64,000 bases of DNA from an uncultured Bacteroides sp. (GTDB lineage Bacteria > Bacteroidota > Bacteroidia > Bacteroidales > Bacteroidaceae): NCBI RefSeq assembly GCF_963675905.1, contig NZ_OY780936.1:372001-436000 (forward strand). Reading direction: 5' to 3'. How positions within the stretch are numbered: position 1 is the stretch's first letter; every line of letters starts with the position of its first letter. The notes beneath the pieces are model-generated. The model saw only the letters and a list, made by a program, of their open reading frames with translations, ran no database searches and had not been told where the DNA came from. Position numbers and translations under genes: made by a program. Positions 10,464 to 20,522 of this stretch are shown piece after piece.

Positions 10464-11972
10464 TCACTTACCCTTCGGAAGTGATTCGGGTACCGAAAGA
10501 AATGTCATTCCTTCCACGTGTGGTCCTACATAGATATTGGCAAAATCGGATGCCGGCATATATCCCGGTTTTTTCATTTTGTCCCATATCAACTGACCGT
10601 TTATCATAAGATTTTCAAACACAATATTTTTAATCATCCGCGTGTCGTCATATCCTTCTATTATGGATGTTGTAGCCTTTGTGCCGTTGTAGCTTATATT
10701 TTTAAAATAAATGTCCTCGATACCCCTCCCTGGTGCCTTGGAATATTTTTTATTGAACTCAATCCGCAAACTGAACAGCTGTCCGCGTTCCACCTCTTCA
10801 ATTCGAATATCTTCAAAACGGATGTTGCGTACCAGGTTACCATCGACAACACCCATCGCAAGACACCCGCGATAGCTCATTTGGGGTTCGTCCTGATTCA
10901 GAATATCAATGTTTTTATATACAACATCCTCAACAGTTTCCCAGTGTCCGGGTTCGGAGTTGCCATGTCCACCGATATTAATAGCATGCGCCACATCCGC
11001 CCATATCGTTGAATTTTGTACCCGGATATTCCGGCTGTCACCGTAAAAATTCCAACGATGGTTGTAAACGGCAATGCAGTCATCCGAATTTCGCATAAAC
11101 ACCCCGTCGATTAACGCATATTGATTGCAGAACAGATCGATGCCGTCGCCCCATCCCTTGCTACTGAAAGAACGGATATTCCGAACCGTAAGATGGGTAG
11201 ATTGCCCGCTACATACCGTATAATGGCTTGGATTCAGGAATATAAGATCCTCAACCGAAACACTATCCGAAAAATTCACTCCAACACCGTCATTCGGTTT
11301 ATATACGATGCCTCGACCGCAGATACGGACATTTTTCACATGTTCGCATTTAATACTTCCCTGCAACACAGCTCCTCCTGCCAGATAAAGGGTCTTACCA
11401 TCGGTAAGATTCAATGTTCCTCCTTTGATTTTGTGAAATCCAGGTGCCAGATAGATGACCGATGTATCTTTTGGATCGGGCTTATAGGTTTCCGGCGCAT
11501 TGGAAAAGAGGTGTAAATTATGGAACCGGTCACCGTTCACTTCCACCGACAGGTTACAGGGCTTTTCCAACGAAAAAGTAAGCGTTTTACCTTTAATAGC
11601 CGACTCGATTTTATAGGATAACGGACGGATTTGTGCCGACTGAATTTTACCCTTATTGTACGTTACCGCCACATCTACTTTCCCTCTAAAATCAAAATAG
11701 GCCATAGACGATTTGCTGACATTATGCATATCAACAAGTGCTTCGTACTCATATAGATCCTTCCACTCGCCACCTGGTATCCTCACTTTAACGGTAAAAT
11801 CCTCATTATGCGGAATACTGTCAGATTGCGGATAAACAATCAGCTCATTCTGTGCAGAAAGCGATCCATTAAACACAAATATAAAAACCAAAACAATCCA
11901 ATTATTCCGTTGAATCACTGTAATCGGCCATTCAATCCATTTTTTCAATCCCGAGAAATTTACTTTTTCCAT
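10464..11972 (-). CDS. GH28-like right-handed beta-helix glycosidase (polygalacturonase-type)
   Basis: This 502-residue exported protein has a hydrophobic signal segment at about residues 25-41 ending in SLSAQ, so the mature protein starts near N42. A beta-sandwich region of about 110 residues precedes a parallel beta-helix. The helix carries GWGDGIDLF, NSDDCIAVYNHRW and GGHGNSEPGHW, which resemble the GH28 set of catalytic Asp residues and the His/Gly segment. Members cleave galacturonic or related uronic linkages in pectic glycans; the exact substrate cannot be read here. It starts 16 bp after the PL38-like gene stop and is probably co-transcribed with it. A gap of about 190 bp separates it from GH97. 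Confidence 0.75.
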   Translation of the reverse strand: MEKVNFSGLKKWIEWPITVIQRNNWIVLVFIFVFNGSLSAQNELIVYPQSDSIPHNEDFTVKVRIPGGEWKDLYEYEALVDMHNVSKSSMAYFDFRGKVDVAVTYNKGKIQSAQIRPLSYKIESAIKGKTLTFSLEKPCNLSVEVNGDRFHNLHLFSNAPETYKPDPKDTSVIYLAPGFHKIKGGTLNLTDGKTLYLAGGAVLQGSIKCEHVKNVRICGRGIVYKPNDGVGVNFSDSVSVEDLIFLNPSHYTVCSGQSTHLTVRNIRSFSSKGWGDGIDLFCNQYALIDGVFMRNSDDCIAVYNHRWNFYGDSRNIRVQNSTIWADVAHAINIGGHGNSEPGHWETVEDVVYKNIDILNQDEPQMSYRGCLAMGVVDGNLVRNIRFEDIRIEEVERGQLFSLRIEFNKKYSKAPGRGIEDIYFKNISYNGTKATTSIIEGYDDTRMIKNIVFENLMINGQLIWDKMKKPGYMPASDFANIYVGPHVEGMTFLSVPESLPKGK

Positions 11973-11988
11973 ATCTTTATTAATCTAT

Positions 11989-13995
11989 TTATTTATTAAA
12001 TTTTACGTTATCAAGCTGAACCGTAGTTGTTCCTGTTTCGATTCCGGATGCAACGACAATGCCGATTGTAGCATTGTTCGCTTTCCACGCGACAGTTCCC
12101 GCTTTGCGCCACTCTGTACCGTTTTCGGAGACCATTGACACTAATTTACCATTCTTCAATGCCAGTTTCAACCAATATTCACCGGTCAAACGGCCAAAAG
12201 TCACTGTCGGTGCTTTCAGCGAACTGACAAACGTATCGGCATTTTCTTTAGCGCCGATAATCGTCTGTGAAAGCCAGTGTACCTGCCAATCCGGCGCCTC
12301 TATCGCTCCCGTTTTTTCAGGACGAATGACTAAAGCTGCCCACTCTCTCTTACCGTTTAATGTTTGACGCACCATCAGTCCAAAAGATGAAAATTGTGAG
12401 CTCAGCTGCGGCACAAAGCGAACAGTCAGAGAACCCTGATCGGACAAGGTACGGTAAAGATAGTGATAACTACTGTTGACGTTATCAATTCTCATTCCCG
12501 CACCTTCAATGGTAAACAGTTGCCCGTCATACGTAACGCTCCCTTTTTGCCTAGCATCGCCAATTGTCTGCTCTCTCCACGGATCGGGCAACCCGGCTGT
12601 AATGGAAGCAGAGTGAGCGTCGGGGCTTGTACCATGTTGATTTTGAGCTGCAATGGTATAATAATATGTCGTTCCTGCTTTTACTTTACTATCCGTAAAA
12701 TTCGAGGCAGAAGTACCTCCGATAACTGTAAACGCTCCGTTTTTACTCTCGGCACGCTTAATGACATAAGTTGTTGCGCCGACCGAAGCAACCCATTGCA
12801 ACGAAACAGCCTGCGCTGCTCTTGTGGCGATAATGCCTCCGGGAGCAACCGGCGCAGTTGCGGACTTTTTTATCGTTTCTGACTGTGCAGATTGTGAGAA
12901 ATAGAGCGTTCCATATCCCGGATGATCGCCACCGCCAGACCCTTCAGGACGAATCTTCGCAACCACCTGGGCGACAAACGGTGCTTTCAATTTCATTCGG
13001 TTCACATAGTGGTTATAGATTTGCTCGTAAACGGGACGGAGATGATTGCGGGCAATCTGCGATATCACTGTATGCTTATACTTGCCGGTTCGATCTAGCC
13101 ACGGCACAAAAGGTACATCGTCGTTGCCAAGATTAAATTTTGCAACATATTCAAAGCCTTTCAGCAGTCTGTTATGGTCATATCCGTACAAATCAAGTCC
13201 CTGATGCCAAGCTATTTCCGAACACTCGGCAAGCATGGCAATTCCCAGTTGCGAATGCGCCTGATCACGTCCGCTCTCCTGTATTTGCCCCTCTTCATTG
13301 ATAATGTAATGAGTGAGACTTCCGTTTCCCCAACCGTCTTCATAATAACGCACTGCCCGTTCAAAAATATCCCTGTCGTTACAAAATACGCCTATAGCCA
13401 TCATTGTTTTGATAGCGGCCGCGTCCCAGTTACCATTGGCAAACGGGGCAAAATCTTTGATTACCGGATAAATAACCTCTTTAAAGTGCTGTTCAGCCCG
13501 ACGAATATCCTTTTCGTCCCAATCGGCATTGGTATAACGTATAATTTCAGCGGCATTCACCATCTTAAACGGTCCTAAACCCGCCATCAACACGGCATCG
13601 CGTCCTGTGATAGATTTTAGCGTGGACGACCATGCATTGAGAATTTCAATAGCTTTGTCGGCATACTCTTTATTACCTGTCAGACACCACATAATCGCGT
13701 TCTGATGAGCGGCATTGGCATCCGAATCGTACTCTTTCTGCCCTACTGTAGGATTGCGACCTACTATTGCCAATGGTCCCAGCATCTTATAGGCAGATTG
13801 TGACACCGGATTCTGAATAATTTTCAGATAACCCGAATAAATAGGTTCCTGTTTCTGTAAAAGGGCAACCTTCATCCGTTCCAAATCATCCTTACTATGC
13901 AGCAATCCTGGATGGATAAATGTTTGCGCCTGTGCTCCAAGCGTAACGATAAAATAGAACAACAGGATAATCGTTTTCATTTTTTTCATAATCAA
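11989..13995 (-). CDS. PL38-like polysaccharide lyase with fibronectin III and C-terminal beta-sandwich domain
   Basis: This 668-residue protein has a signal peptide ending LGAQAQ. Residues from about 25 to 370 form an alginate-lyase-like (alpha/alpha) toroid with GNWDAA, ESGRDQAHSQ and GGGDHPGYGT, features I associate with polysaccharide lyase family 38. A fibronectin type III domain (about 385-470, VSLQWVAS...TYYYTIAAQN) and a final DUF1349/laminin-G-like domain (GMRIDN...TVQLDNVKF) follow. PL38 members act on glucuronan or other uronic acid polymers in the periplasm or at the surface. It is the first gene of the three-gene glycan cluster. The accessory C-terminal domains probably aid glycan binding. 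Confidence 0.75.
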   Translation of the reverse strand: MIMKKMKTIILLFYFIVTLGAQAQTFIHPGLLHSKDDLERMKVALLQKQEPIYSGYLKIIQNPVSQSAYKMLGPLAIVGRNPTVGQKEYDSDANAAHQNAIMWCLTGNKEYADKAIEILNAWSSTLKSITGRDAVLMAGLGPFKMVNAAEIIRYTNADWDEKDIRRAEQHFKEVIYPVIKDFAPFANGNWDAAAIKTMMAIGVFCNDRDIFERAVRYYEDGWGNGSLTHYIINEEGQIQESGRDQAHSQLGIAMLAECSEIAWHQGLDLYGYDHNRLLKGFEYVAKFNLGNDDVPFVPWLDRTGKYKHTVISQIARNHLRPVYEQIYNHYVNRMKLKAPFVAQVVAKIRPEGSGGGDHPGYGTLYFSQSAQSETIKKSATAPVAPGGIIATRAAQAVSLQWVASVGATTYVIKRAESKNGAFTVIGGTSASNFTDSKVKAGTTYYYTIAAQNQHGTSPDAHSASITAGLPDPWREQTIGDARQKGSVTYDGQLFTIEGAGMRIDNVNSSYHYLYRTLSDQGSLTVRFVPQLSSQFSSFGLMVRQTLNGKREWAALVIRPEKTGAIEAPDWQVHWLSQTIIGAKENADTFVSSLKAPTVTFGRLTGEYWLKLALKNGKLVSMVSENGTEWRKAGTVAWKANNATIGIVVASGIETGTTTVQLDNVKFNK

Positions 13996-14558
13996 TATTC
14001 TGTTTTATTTTGTTAGATAAAAACTCCGCACAACCGGAGTGGCCGATTTCAGTTTCGGTTCAAATGAATGTCCTTATTGCCACGCAACTACGGTTACCTT
14101 TATCGGATATTTTGCCGGATAACGGTATTACATCACTTTGCAGATACAGAAAGTGATAAAAGCCGTCTTGCTGTCGGAACTAGCAAAATGACAGTACTGT
14201 CGAATTTTGACTCATTTGAACACTTGAGGCCTGCCAGTAAGATACAACCTTAAAAGTAATCAAAACTATCCGATAAAAGAAAACTAACCAAAAACACAAT
14301 TTTATAAACCCTAAAAAGCTTTATGAGAAAACTACTATCTGTAAATACGAACAGAACAGATAAACACTTAATCTAAACAAATAAAAACTCCCTTAAGATT
14401 GATGAATCCTCTATAATCTTTCACTAATAATTTATTATCAGATTAATATAGAGAAAAAATTTCGAGAACCAGATATTGAAACGAACGACATAATTCAACA
14501 CATAATCGAATATAAATTTTAATGTTTTGCTCGATACAAATTAACCCAATAAACACAT
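13996..14558. other. Gap upstream of the glycan cluster, with a palindrome
   Basis: No credible gene is present. At 14133-14156 the sequence TCACTTT, 10 bp, AAAGTGA forms an inverted repeat that could be an operator for the cluster. The remainder is AT-rich and shows no tRNA, phased array or clear terminator. Confidence 0.4.
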
Positions 14559-14795
14559 CTATACAATCTTACATTTGCTATAACGATGTGATTTCTGAAA
14601 CATAGAAGGATCTAAACCATATTTGAGTTTAAAGCAGCGACTAAAATATTTTGGATCACCAATACCAACTTTATAAGCCACTTCAAATATCATTGAATCA
14701 TTCTTTAATAGCAACTGTTCAGCCTTTCTAATTCTAATATTTTGTATTAAATCATTCCTTTTTCTTTCAAATGCTGAGATATAAAGTGTTTTCAT
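14559..14795 (-). pseudogene. Relic of an AraC-type DNA-binding domain (C-terminal end only)
   Basis: The 78 codons match only the second half of an AraC-family HTH: IRIRKAEQLLLKND, FEVAYKVGIGDPKYFSRCFKLKYGLDPSMFQ. The first HTH helices and every upstream domain are missing, and an in-frame TGA sits directly before the ATG. Such domains end hybrid two-component regulators that control neighbouring glycan genes in Bacteroides. The relic lies between the PL38-like gene and putA, which suggests that the cluster lost its local regulator. The fragment alone should not bind DNA as AraC proteins do. Confidence 0.75.
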
Positions 14796-14892
14796 TCAGA
14801 TGTTTGACCTCTATATGCAAATTGTTGCTTCTATTAATCTCATTTCCAATCTTTTTCCCTATATTGCATTTAACTTCTTAATCTTAAGTTTT

Positions 14893-17800
14893 ATGGAAAA
14901 AGTGGATATTTCTGAAGTTATTGAGTGGGCAAAGCAGTTTCTTGCACAATCAGAAAAAGAGATCACTGACGAAGAGCGTAAAGAACAACAGAAATATGCC
15001 ATTCTGGTGCAAAAACCAGGAGACAAGATTCTGTTATCAAAACTGCTCGATGAATCATCGCAAATACGCAATAACAAGAAGCTGGCGCATCGCATGAAAG
15101 TGCTTATCGATCGCTACGGTGTGCCCGAGTTTTTTGGTGTTGCCGACAGGATTCTTATTAAACTATTTACGGCGTTTGGCTACTTGTTCGATTTTATAGC
15201 CGTTCCCATTTTTAAGCAACGTTTACGGTCCGACACTTCCAAAGTAATTATCAACGAAGCACCTTCGCTGCTGAAACGACATCTGCAACAGCGCAGAGAA
15301 CAAAAAATAGGGCAGAATGTTAACCTGCTCGGTGAGGTGGTTTTGGGAGATGGAGAAGCTAGTCACCGTTACCAACATTACCTGGAAGCATTGAAAAATC
15401 CTCAGATTAACTACATTTCTATTAAAATTTCAGGCATCTATGCGCAGATAAATCCGCTCAACTATGAGCTGAATAAAACTGAGTTATGTGAACGGCTCTC
15501 TAATATTTACCAGAGAGCTATTGACTTCCCGTTCGTAGACGAAAATGGTATAAGCTCTTCCAAATTTGTTAATCTCGACATGGAAGAGTATAAAGACACG
15601 GAACTGACAATTGATGTGTTTACAACAGTTCTGGATTTGCCGCAGTTCAAAAATTATCAGGCGGGTATCGTTGTGCAGGCTTATTTGCCTGATGCATGGC
15701 ATTTCCAGTCCAGACTACTGGAATTTGCGAAAAAGCGGGTTGCCGAAGGTGGGGCTCCAATCAAAATGCGTCTGGTAAAAGGGGCAAACCTTCAGATGGA
15801 AACTATTATCTCATCTCTGAAAGGATGGGAAATTCCTACTTATTCCACCAAAACAGAGGTTGATGCCAACTACTTGCGTTTGCTCGATCGTGCTTTGGAA
15901 CCCGAAAATGCCGAGGTGGTGCACATTGGTGTGGCTTCCCACAACTTTTTCACCCTTGGTTACGCTTACCTGCTCAGCCAAAAAAATAAGGTGGATGAGT
16001 ATGTTACTTTCGAAATGCTGGAAGGAATGGCGAATCATCTTCCTCGCGTAATGCGCACTCTCGGCAAACAGATTATTCTTTATACACCGGTGGTAAAGAA
16101 CGAGCATTTCCTGAATGCTGTGTCTTACCTGGTTCGCCGGTTGGATGAGAATACCGGTAAAGACAATTTCTTAAGTTATTCGTTTAATCTGAAGGTTGAT
16201 AGCGAACATTGGAAGTTCTTGCAAGAGCAATTCGTTGAGGCTTATAAGCAGAAAGAGATTGTCAACACTACATCACGGCGTACACAAAACCGGAATCTTC
16301 CGGCTATTCCACAGACTGATCTTATAACTTTCCGAAACGAGCCTGATACAAATTTTGATTTGAAACCGAATCGCTTGTGGGCAGATGAAATCCGCCGGAA
16401 ATGGAAAAAATCTGCCGATGATAAACCTTATCATATTCCGGTGCAGATTGGCGAAAAAGAGGTAATATCAGAAAAGAAACGCACATACCACGACCGAAGT
16501 CAAAATAGTGAGATCTGTGTTTGTGAAGCTTCTCTTGCCAATCTCGATCAGGTAAAGGATATTCTTGCTGTTGCCGAAAAAGATGCTTCGGGTTGGCGAC
16601 AAACGTTGCCGGAAGAGCGCAACCGCATTTTGCATGAGGTGGCAACCAATCTGAGTAACCACCGAGGTGATTTGATTGGTTGCATGGCTGCCATTACCGG
16701 GAAAACGTTTACGGAGGGCGATGTGGAAGTGTCGGAAGCCATCGACTTTTGCCGCTTTTATCCTGTTTCCATGCAACGATTCACCAATCTAGAAACAATA
16801 ACCTGCACACCAAAAGGCATTATTCTGGTAATTCCGCCATGGAACTTCCCTCTGGCAATTCCGGTTGGAGGTGTGGCAGCAGCGCTTGCCGGAGGTAACA
16901 CGGTAATTTTGAAACCGGCCACGGTTGCCTATCCTGTTGCATGGCAATTTGCTAAACTATTCTGGGAAGCCGGAGTGCCGAAAGATGCACTTCAGTTATT
17001 CTGTGCGGATGGATACGAACCAGTGAATTATCTCACCACACATCCTTCCATCAAGCATATTATTCTTACAGGAGGCACTGACACTGCTTTTCGTTTATTG
17101 GAAAATAATCCGTCATGCCCATTGTCGGCAGAGACTGGAGGTAAAAATGCAATCATTCTTACTGCCAGCGGAGACCGCGATCATGCTATTCAGAACATTA
17201 TCACCTCGGCATTCAGCAATGCAGGACAAAAATGTTCGGCCTGCTCGTTGCTACTCCTTGAAAAAGAGGTGTATCACGACCCTGAGTTTAAAGCAAAACT
17301 TATAGATGCCGTAACCAGTCTGCACACAGGAGGAATCTGGAATGGAGGCAATGTGGTTGGTCCGATGATTACCAATCAGAATGAGAAACTGCTGCATGCC
17401 ATCGACCATCTGGAAGAAGGCGAATGGTGGTTGGTAAAACCTGAATTTGCAGATGAAAAGAAGTTTATTATGAAACCTTGTGTGAAATGGGGTGTAAAAC
17501 CGGGAAGCTATACATTCACAACCGAACTATTTGCTCCGTTGCTGGCTGTGGTTTGCATTGATGATTTGCAACATGGAATCAAGTTGGTCAACAGTTCTGA
17601 ATATGGATTGACTTCTGGATTGCAAAGTCTGGACGAAAGTGAACAACTCCTTTGGAAGAACAGTATTGAAGCCGGAAATCTCTATATCAACCGAGGCATT
17701 ACCGGTGCTATCGTAAACCGACAACCTTTCGGAGGAATGAAACGATCGGCCTTCGGAGGCGGTATCAAAGCCGGAGGGCCCAACTATGTGTCGTGCTTCA

Positions 17801-18396
17801 TCAATATTACTGAAAAACCTCTGGAAGGAATAGCTCCTAAAGCATCTCACACTTTGACGGCAATTCTTCATTCTGATGATACAGCTCGTTTCAACAAAGC
17901 CGTTGAAAGCTATCAAGCGAACATGGAAAATATATTTTCTCAGGAACGCGACTGTAACAAGCTGATCGGCGAACAAAATATATTCAGGTATCTGCCGCTA
18001 AGAAACATGGCCTTACGCATTTATCTGGAAGATGAATTGTGCGATGTGCTTATGATCCTTGTTGCTGCCAATATTGCCAGAACACCTGTTACATTGAGTA
18101 TCGTCAAGGAAGACCCGAAACTGGAAATCCTTCAGAAAGGAATCAATAAAGAGTGCATCATTAAGATTCAGTCGGACGATGAGTTTATGAATGACATGGA
18201 ACAATACGAACGGATTCGCACCTGCAGTAGTCGGCTTCCATACGAACTTTACAAACAGGCTGCTCGTCTTGGTAAATATATTGCTACGGCCAAACCACTG
18301 TTGGAAGGAAGGGTAGAGCTACTTCATTACCTGAAAGAACAAAGCATCGCATTTGAATATCACCGTTACGGAAGTATTACTGATACCTTCGAATAG
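14893..18396 (+). CDS. putA: Bifunctional proline dehydrogenase / L-glutamate gamma-semialdehyde dehydrogenase
   Basis: This 1167-residue enzyme oxidises proline to glutamate in two steps. The N-terminal FAD-dependent proline dehydrogenase barrel includes RLVKGAN and the following substrate-binding helix (residues about 292-335). The C-terminal aldehyde dehydrogenase has PWNFPLAIP (about 650), ETGGKN (about 746) and NAGQKCSA with catalytic C781. The start MEKVDISEVI at 14893 was chosen because the longer frame from 14800 adds only a hydrophobic non-family stretch. No DNA-binding RHH domain is present, so it is unlikely to repress itself as the enterobacterial PutA does. It stands alone. Confidence 0.95.
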   Translation: MEKVDISEVIEWAKQFLAQSEKEITDEERKEQQKYAILVQKPGDKILLSKLLDESSQIRNNKKLAHRMKVLIDRYGVPEFFGVADRILIKLFTAFGYLFDFIAVPIFKQRLRSDTSKVIINEAPSLLKRHLQQRREQKIGQNVNLLGEVVLGDGEASHRYQHYLEALKNPQINYISIKISGIYAQINPLNYELNKTELCERLSNIYQRAIDFPFVDENGISSSKFVNLDMEEYKDTELTIDVFTTVLDLPQFKNYQAGIVVQAYLPDAWHFQSRLLEFAKKRVAEGGAPIKMRLVKGANLQMETIISSLKGWEIPTYSTKTEVDANYLRLLDRALEPENAEVVHIGVASHNFFTLGYAYLLSQKNKVDEYVTFEMLEGMANHLPRVMRTLGKQIILYTPVVKNEHFLNAVSYLVRRLDENTGKDNFLSYSFNLKVDSEHWKFLQEQFVEAYKQKEIVNTTSRRTQNRNLPAIPQTDLITFRNEPDTNFDLKPNRLWADEIRRKWKKSADDKPYHIPVQIGEKEVISEKKRTYHDRSQNSEICVCEASLANLDQVKDILAVAEKDASGWRQTLPEERNRILHEVATNLSNHRGDLIGCMAAITGKTFTEGDVEVSEAIDFCRFYPVSMQRFTNLETITCTPKGIILVIPPWNFPLAIPVGGVAAALAGGNTVILKPATVAYPVAWQFAKLFWEAGVPKDALQLFCADGYEPVNYLTTHPSIKHIILTGGTDTAFRLLENNPSCPLSAETGGKNAIILTASGDRDHAIQNIITSAFSNAGQKCSACSLLLLEKEVYHDPEFKAKLIDAVTSLHTGGIWNGGNVVGPMITNQNEKLLHAIDHLEEGEWWLVKPEFADEKKFIMKPCVKWGVKPGSYTFTTELFAPLLAVVCIDDLQHGIKLVNSSEYGLTSGLQSLDESEQLLWKNSIEAGNLYINRGITGAIVNRQPFGGMKRSAFGGGIKAGGPNYVSCFINITEKPLEGIAPKASHTLTAILHSDDTARFNKAVESYQANMENIFSQERDCNKLIGEQNIFRYLPLRNMALRIYLEDELCDVLMILVAANIARTPVTLSIVKEDPKLEILQKGINKECIIKIQSDDEFMNDMEQYERIRTCSSRLPYELYKQAARLGKYIATAKPLLEGRVELLHYLKEQSIAFEYHRYGSITDTFE

Positions 18397-18889
18397 AATA
18401 TTTTTGAAATACTTATGGATCTTGAAATTCTTATCGAGAAAATTACAAGATCAAATAGAAATAAAAAAGTCAGATAAAAATATCTTATTTTGGATTAATC
18501 GAATTTGATTTTTTATTACTTTTGCAAACTATATTTTACTTATCGTGTAATTTAGAACCAAACTAATGAAAGCAGTACTTAAATTGGTAATTGCAGCATA
18601 GTTAACCTCAGTAAACCACAGGTTAATGTTTTGGTAGTTTAGAAAACTTTTCTGAACAGGTTTCTTCTTGTCTTAATAAACGGGATATAACTCATTGATA
18701 TATTGTATCAGTGACTAATTCCTATTACAAAAATTACACAAAAATCAATTATGAATTTTAATAATAAAAAATCAAATAATCGGCTATTTGTTAGCCGGAG
18801 TCATGCTTCTAGCATTGTTAAACAGTGCTTACCTTTTTCTGTCAATAGTAAAAATTAATTTTTTATTAATCCTTTAAAATTAGAAAATT
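18397..18889. other. Gap between putA and the DUF6144-like gene
   Basis: No standard gene is seen. There are two small hairpins: TTAACCT / AGGTTAA around 18601-18625 and CGGCTA-TTTGT-TAGCCG near 18780. A 35-codon frame starts at 18750. If it is shifted by +1 after about ten codons, it would read a hydrophobic stretch (IGYLLAGVMLLALLNS...), possibly a broken small membrane peptide. An 11-codon frame (MKAVLKLVIAA) lies near 18566. None of these is firm. Confidence 0.35.
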
Positions 18890-19423
18890 ATGTTTGATAT
18901 AAGAAAAATCCAGGAACAAGTAATATATAATGCTGTTAAAACTGAAAGTAATGAAACTGTTGCTCAAAGAATAATATTTGGAAATCAGGAAGATAATGCG
19001 ACATGGGTGAAAAATACCATGAAAAGATTAGAGGATAGCTTTGATAAGACGACTCTAAAAAGAATCAGGATGAAATGTCAATGTGGGTACGGAATGGACG
19101 AAAAACTTGCTCTGCTAAAAGAGCTTATGGCTTCGTCCTCCAATCTGGAAGAATTTGCTAAACAAGATAAAGCAAAAGCTGTAGGATTATCCTATCAAGA
19201 TGGCGAACTTTATCTTCAATTCCCTTTTTGTCCTTGTCCGATGCTTGCTGAAGTAGATAAGCTGGAAACTAATACCTGGTGTCAATGCACAACGGGGTAT
19301 AGCAAAGTGCTTTTCGAAAAAGCATTTGGATGTGAAGTTGATGTGGAACTACTCAAAAGTATAAAAATGGGAGATGATATTTGTTTGATGAAAATAATTC
19401 CTTGTAGTTCTATCCAATTCTAG
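18890..19423 (+). CDS. Cysteine-rich DUF6144-like protein
   Basis: This 177-residue soluble protein has no signal peptide. It has nine cysteines, most in CxC pairs: C63-x-C65, C114-x-C116, C131-x-C133, then C148, C165 and C172. The C-terminal pattern (CQCTTGY, GCEVDVELLKSI, GDDICL) resembles DUF6144 proteins of Bacteroides and Clostridia, which share features with ATC-hydrolase-like and V4R-type ligand-binding folds. Function is unknown; metal or metal-cluster binding is a reasonable guess from the cysteines. It has no operon partner. Confidence 0.6.
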   Translation: MFDIRKIQEQVIYNAVKTESNETVAQRIIFGNQEDNATWVKNTMKRLEDSFDKTTLKRIRMKCQCGYGMDEKLALLKELMASSSNLEEFAKQDKAKAVGLSYQDGELYLQFPFCPCPMLAEVDKLETNTWCQCTTGYSKVLFEKAFGCEVDVELLKSIKMGDDICLMKIIPCSSIQF

Positions 19424-19502
19424 AATATTGTTTCAAATATTGCATTTATCTACCACCTGCTACTAATCAGTACTTAAATGCCATTAAATCAGATGCTTAT
19501 TT

Positions 19503-19541
19503 TGGTAGTAGATAAAAGTATTATACATTTTATCTGCTACC
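19503..19541. repeat. Imperfect palindrome and CTACC-type boxes
   Basis: GGTAGTAGATAAAA and TTTTATCTGCTACC pair with one mismatch around a 10-nt loop. Similar TACCACCTG, TGCTAC and GCCACCTGAT boxes flank it at 19450-19570. It lies between convergent genes and may act as a terminator, but it also resembles the box-rich gaps elsewhere in the window. Confidence 0.5.
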
Positions 19542-19602
19542 AACAGCTGCTATATGCCACCTGATTTCTTCCTTTTTAATGCTAATAAGTGGCAAATGTG
19601 CG

Positions 19603-20094
19603 CTATAATTTCTTTGTCCTAACTAATTCAATAGCCTCTTTTCCAGTCATGTGTTCGATAGATAATTCAATCATAAGCATATGATTAAAACCTTTTTCTA
19701 TTTCTTGTAAGCGTCCTTCTTTCTGAGCAGGTGAATATTTCTCGGCCAGTTTTTCAATAGCTTTTCGCTTTTCATCATTATCTTCTAAAATGCGAATCTT
19801 GCCAAATACGATAACACTTCTGAAATAAGTTGTATATTCTTCAGGAATAATGTTATCCTCTTCTATCACGCAAAAAGATGCTTTACTGTTTTTCGTGATT
19901 GCATCTATTTTATGACCCGATGTTGCACCATGAAAATATATTTTATTGTCATAGTAAACGTAACTGAGCGGTACTGCATAAGGATAATCATTATCCCCTG
20001 TTATTGCAAGCACACCAGATGTCATTCTATTAAGAATTGAGAGACTTTCCTCTGTGGATAATAGTTGCTTTATTCGGCGCATTTCTCTAAACAT
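19603..20094 (-). CDS. NimA-like pyridoxamine 5'-phosphate oxidase family flavoprotein
   Basis: This 163-residue protein belongs to the split-barrel FMN-binding family. It starts MRRIKQLLS after the first few residues and contains PYAVPLSYVYYDNKIYFHGATSGHK, a pattern shared with Nim nitroimidazole reductases and related proteins. The family reduces or binds flavin-linked substrates; true Nim proteins can confer 5-nitroimidazole resistance, but sequence alone does not show that here. A TAATTTTG -7 box on the minus strand at 20140-20133 lies about 40 bp upstream. It is monocistronic. Confidence 0.8.
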   Translation of the reverse strand: MFREMRRIKQLLSTEESLSILNRMTSGVLAITGDNDYPYAVPLSYVYYDNKIYFHGATSGHKIDAITKNSKASFCVIEEDNIIPEEYTTYFRSVIVFGKIRILEDNDEKRKAIEKLAEKYSPAQKEGRLQEIEKGFNHMLMIELSIEHMTGKEAIELVRTKKL

Positions 20095-20336
20095 ATTCTT
20101 TTTCCTTTTTATTGATTATTTCAAATTGTCTGCAAAATTAGTCAAATGCTCTGTTATCTCTCTTTATATTTGATAAAAATGACAGTGTAAGATTAATTTG
20201 GACTTGTTGCAAAGGATGCCTTTGGAGTGCCTTGCTTCTTATTTGGGTATTTTCTCAAAATATTTGTTTTTCCTAAAAGTATCTAGCTGTCTGGCGCTTT
20301 GCTTTTAAGTGATTAAATATTAGTGTGTTATACTCG

Positions 20337-20500
20337 CTAGACTTTCCGAAAATACTCTAGCGGTAGTCTAGCGCTAGACTGCGAGATATCTGCTAGACTT
20401 ATTCAAGTAAATCTAGCACCTGTATCACACTTATAAACAGTAACTTATACACCTAGCGCTAGACTGCGAGACTTTTTTCGAAAAAATGAAATTTATCTAG
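20337..20500. repeat. CTAG-box array (CTAGCGCTAGACT)
   Basis: CTAG occurs at 20337, 20357, 20368, 20374, 20393, 20413, 20453, 20459 and 20497. The main steps are 19-20 bp or multiples, with secondary boxes 6 or 11 bp away. The palindromic block CTAGCGCTAG followed by ACTGCGAGA occurs twice (about 20368 and 20453). CTAG is normally rare in bacterial DNA, so nine copies in about 165 bp are notable. Confidence 0.7.
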
Positions 20501-20522
20501 TGGTTTTGCAGTTTATCAAATG

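Noticed and set aside
10258-10467. 69-residue minus-strand frame with a signal-like start (MKHISFLFILLIG...)
   Set aside because: It overlaps the GH97 promoter and start and has no family likeness; at most it is a decayed leader.
18750-18857. Small peptide gene with a frameshifted membrane segment
   Set aside because: It needs an assumed frame change and has no known relative; kept only as a note in the gap entry.
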